DNA of 39,374 nucleotides from an uncultured Clostridia bacterium (lineage in GTDB: Bacteria; Bacillota; Clostridia; TANB77; CAG-508). The stretch is from NCBI GenBank assembly GCA_947631145.1, contig CANRKF010000010.1, positions 1 to 39,374 on the forward strand, in the 5' to 3' direction. The position numbers and the translations under genes are program-made. Positions 38,934 to 39,374 of this stretch are shown here, piece by piece (the stretch's first letter is position 1; every line of letters begins with the position of its first letter). Below the pieces are notes generated by a model. That model was given only the letters and a program-made list of their open reading frames with translations. It did not search any database and was not told the origin of the DNA.

Positions 38934-39155
38934 ATGGAAAAAAATGAACCTAACTTTCCTCCATACATGAACATGAATTACGATAATTATTTTGATCCTA
39001 TGATTGGAGATGCTTCTATGTTCAACCCTGTTACGCAATATGAACAAGCTTATATGTACTACAGATATTTAACACAGCAAATAGAGTATAAAATAAAATG
39101 CAAGGAATATGAAAAGTTGTGTGGAAATACTAGAAGTGATAGGAAGCCTGAGTGA
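38934..39155 (+). CDS. Hypothetical small protein
   Basis: MEKNEPNFPPYMNMNYDNYFDPMIGDASMFNPVTQYEQAYMYYRYLTQQIEYKIKCKEYEKLC...; leader and RBS upstream. Confidence 0.55.
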   Translation: MEKNEPNFPPYMNMNYDNYFDPMIGDASMFNPVTQYEQAYMYYRYLTQQIEYKIKCKEYEKLCGNTRSDRKPE

Positions 39156-39160
39156 TTTTT

Positions 39161-39194
39161 CCGCGCGCCTGACACGAGGCCAGGCTATGCGCGG
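39161..39194. repeat. GC-rich inverted repeat/hairpin
   Basis: CCGCGC-GCCTG-acacgagg-CCAGGC-tat-GCGCGG, in contrast with AT-rich surroundings; no T-run. Confidence 0.6.
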
Positions 39195-39212
39195 ATTATA
39201 CGTCCTTTCACA

Positions 39213-39374
39213 TTACATACTTAAATCCCACACCTTGCCTCCTTCTGAGGGATTTTCCTTTTCTGTCAATTTGACATTAGATTTTAGACAAACTAACGGA
39301 CGCACCCCATAGTTGTTGTTATAGTTGTTATTGTTCACAAGACCGTCATAGCGCACTAACATCAAGTCGTCGCT
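39213..39374 (-). CDS. C-terminus of a DUF6273-like (YGVRPLV motif) protein, partial
   Basis: Reverse translation SDDLMLVRYDGLVNNNYNYNNNYGVRPLVCLKSNVKLTEKENPSEGGKVWDLSM*; the supplied + strand ORF 39109-39312 is antisense to it. Confidence 0.65.
   Translation of the reverse strand, partial: SDDLMLVRYDGLVNNNNYNNNYGVRPLVCLKSNVKLTEKENPSEGGKVWDLSM

Noticed and set aside
1-39374. CRISPR array, tRNA or rRNA genes
   Set aside because: No regularly spaced direct repeats with unique spacers, and no cloverleaf or rRNA signature recognised by eye; a tRNAscan-SE/Infernal run would be needed to exclude them.

Overview
AT-rich, low-GC Firmicutes/Clostridia-like chromosomal window from a probable spore-former (spoIIID, ylbJ and an unlisted spoVM-like ORF are present). 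Most of it is housekeeping: ylmH, dxs, a murD/murL-like pair, nfeD/stomatin, rarA, ruvA, rpmB, nth, rlmN-prpC-prkC-rsgA-rpe, gatD/murT, mnmA, aspS, asnS, a SpoU methyltransferase and mfd. The main discovery is a recurrent +1 frameshift at CGG codons. Four unrelated genes (rarA, rsgA, mnmA and a DUF2207 membrane-protein gene) each contain exactly one in-frame CGG that matters. In every case the conserved C-terminus is recovered only by moving +1 (one extra nucleotide) at that CGG (CGGA x3, CGGT x1). By hand scan I found no other in-frame CGG in the AT-rich native-type CDSs. The only other in-frame CGGs are in two compositionally atypical, GC-richer ORFs (spoIIID, and a small membrane ORF at 12246). 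This points to CGG being an unassigned/hungry codon or a natural quadruplet (CGGN) in this lineage, giving genome-wide +1 recoding rather than random errors. Other notable items: two dispersed 5'-leader repeat families carrying ribosome-binding sites, a ~371 bp element with 53 bp inverted repeats that supplies the rarA stop codon, a GC-rich island in the loop of a bidirectional terminator, in-frame Asn-rich tandem repeats inside dxs and ylbJ, and several small ORFs missing from the supplied track.
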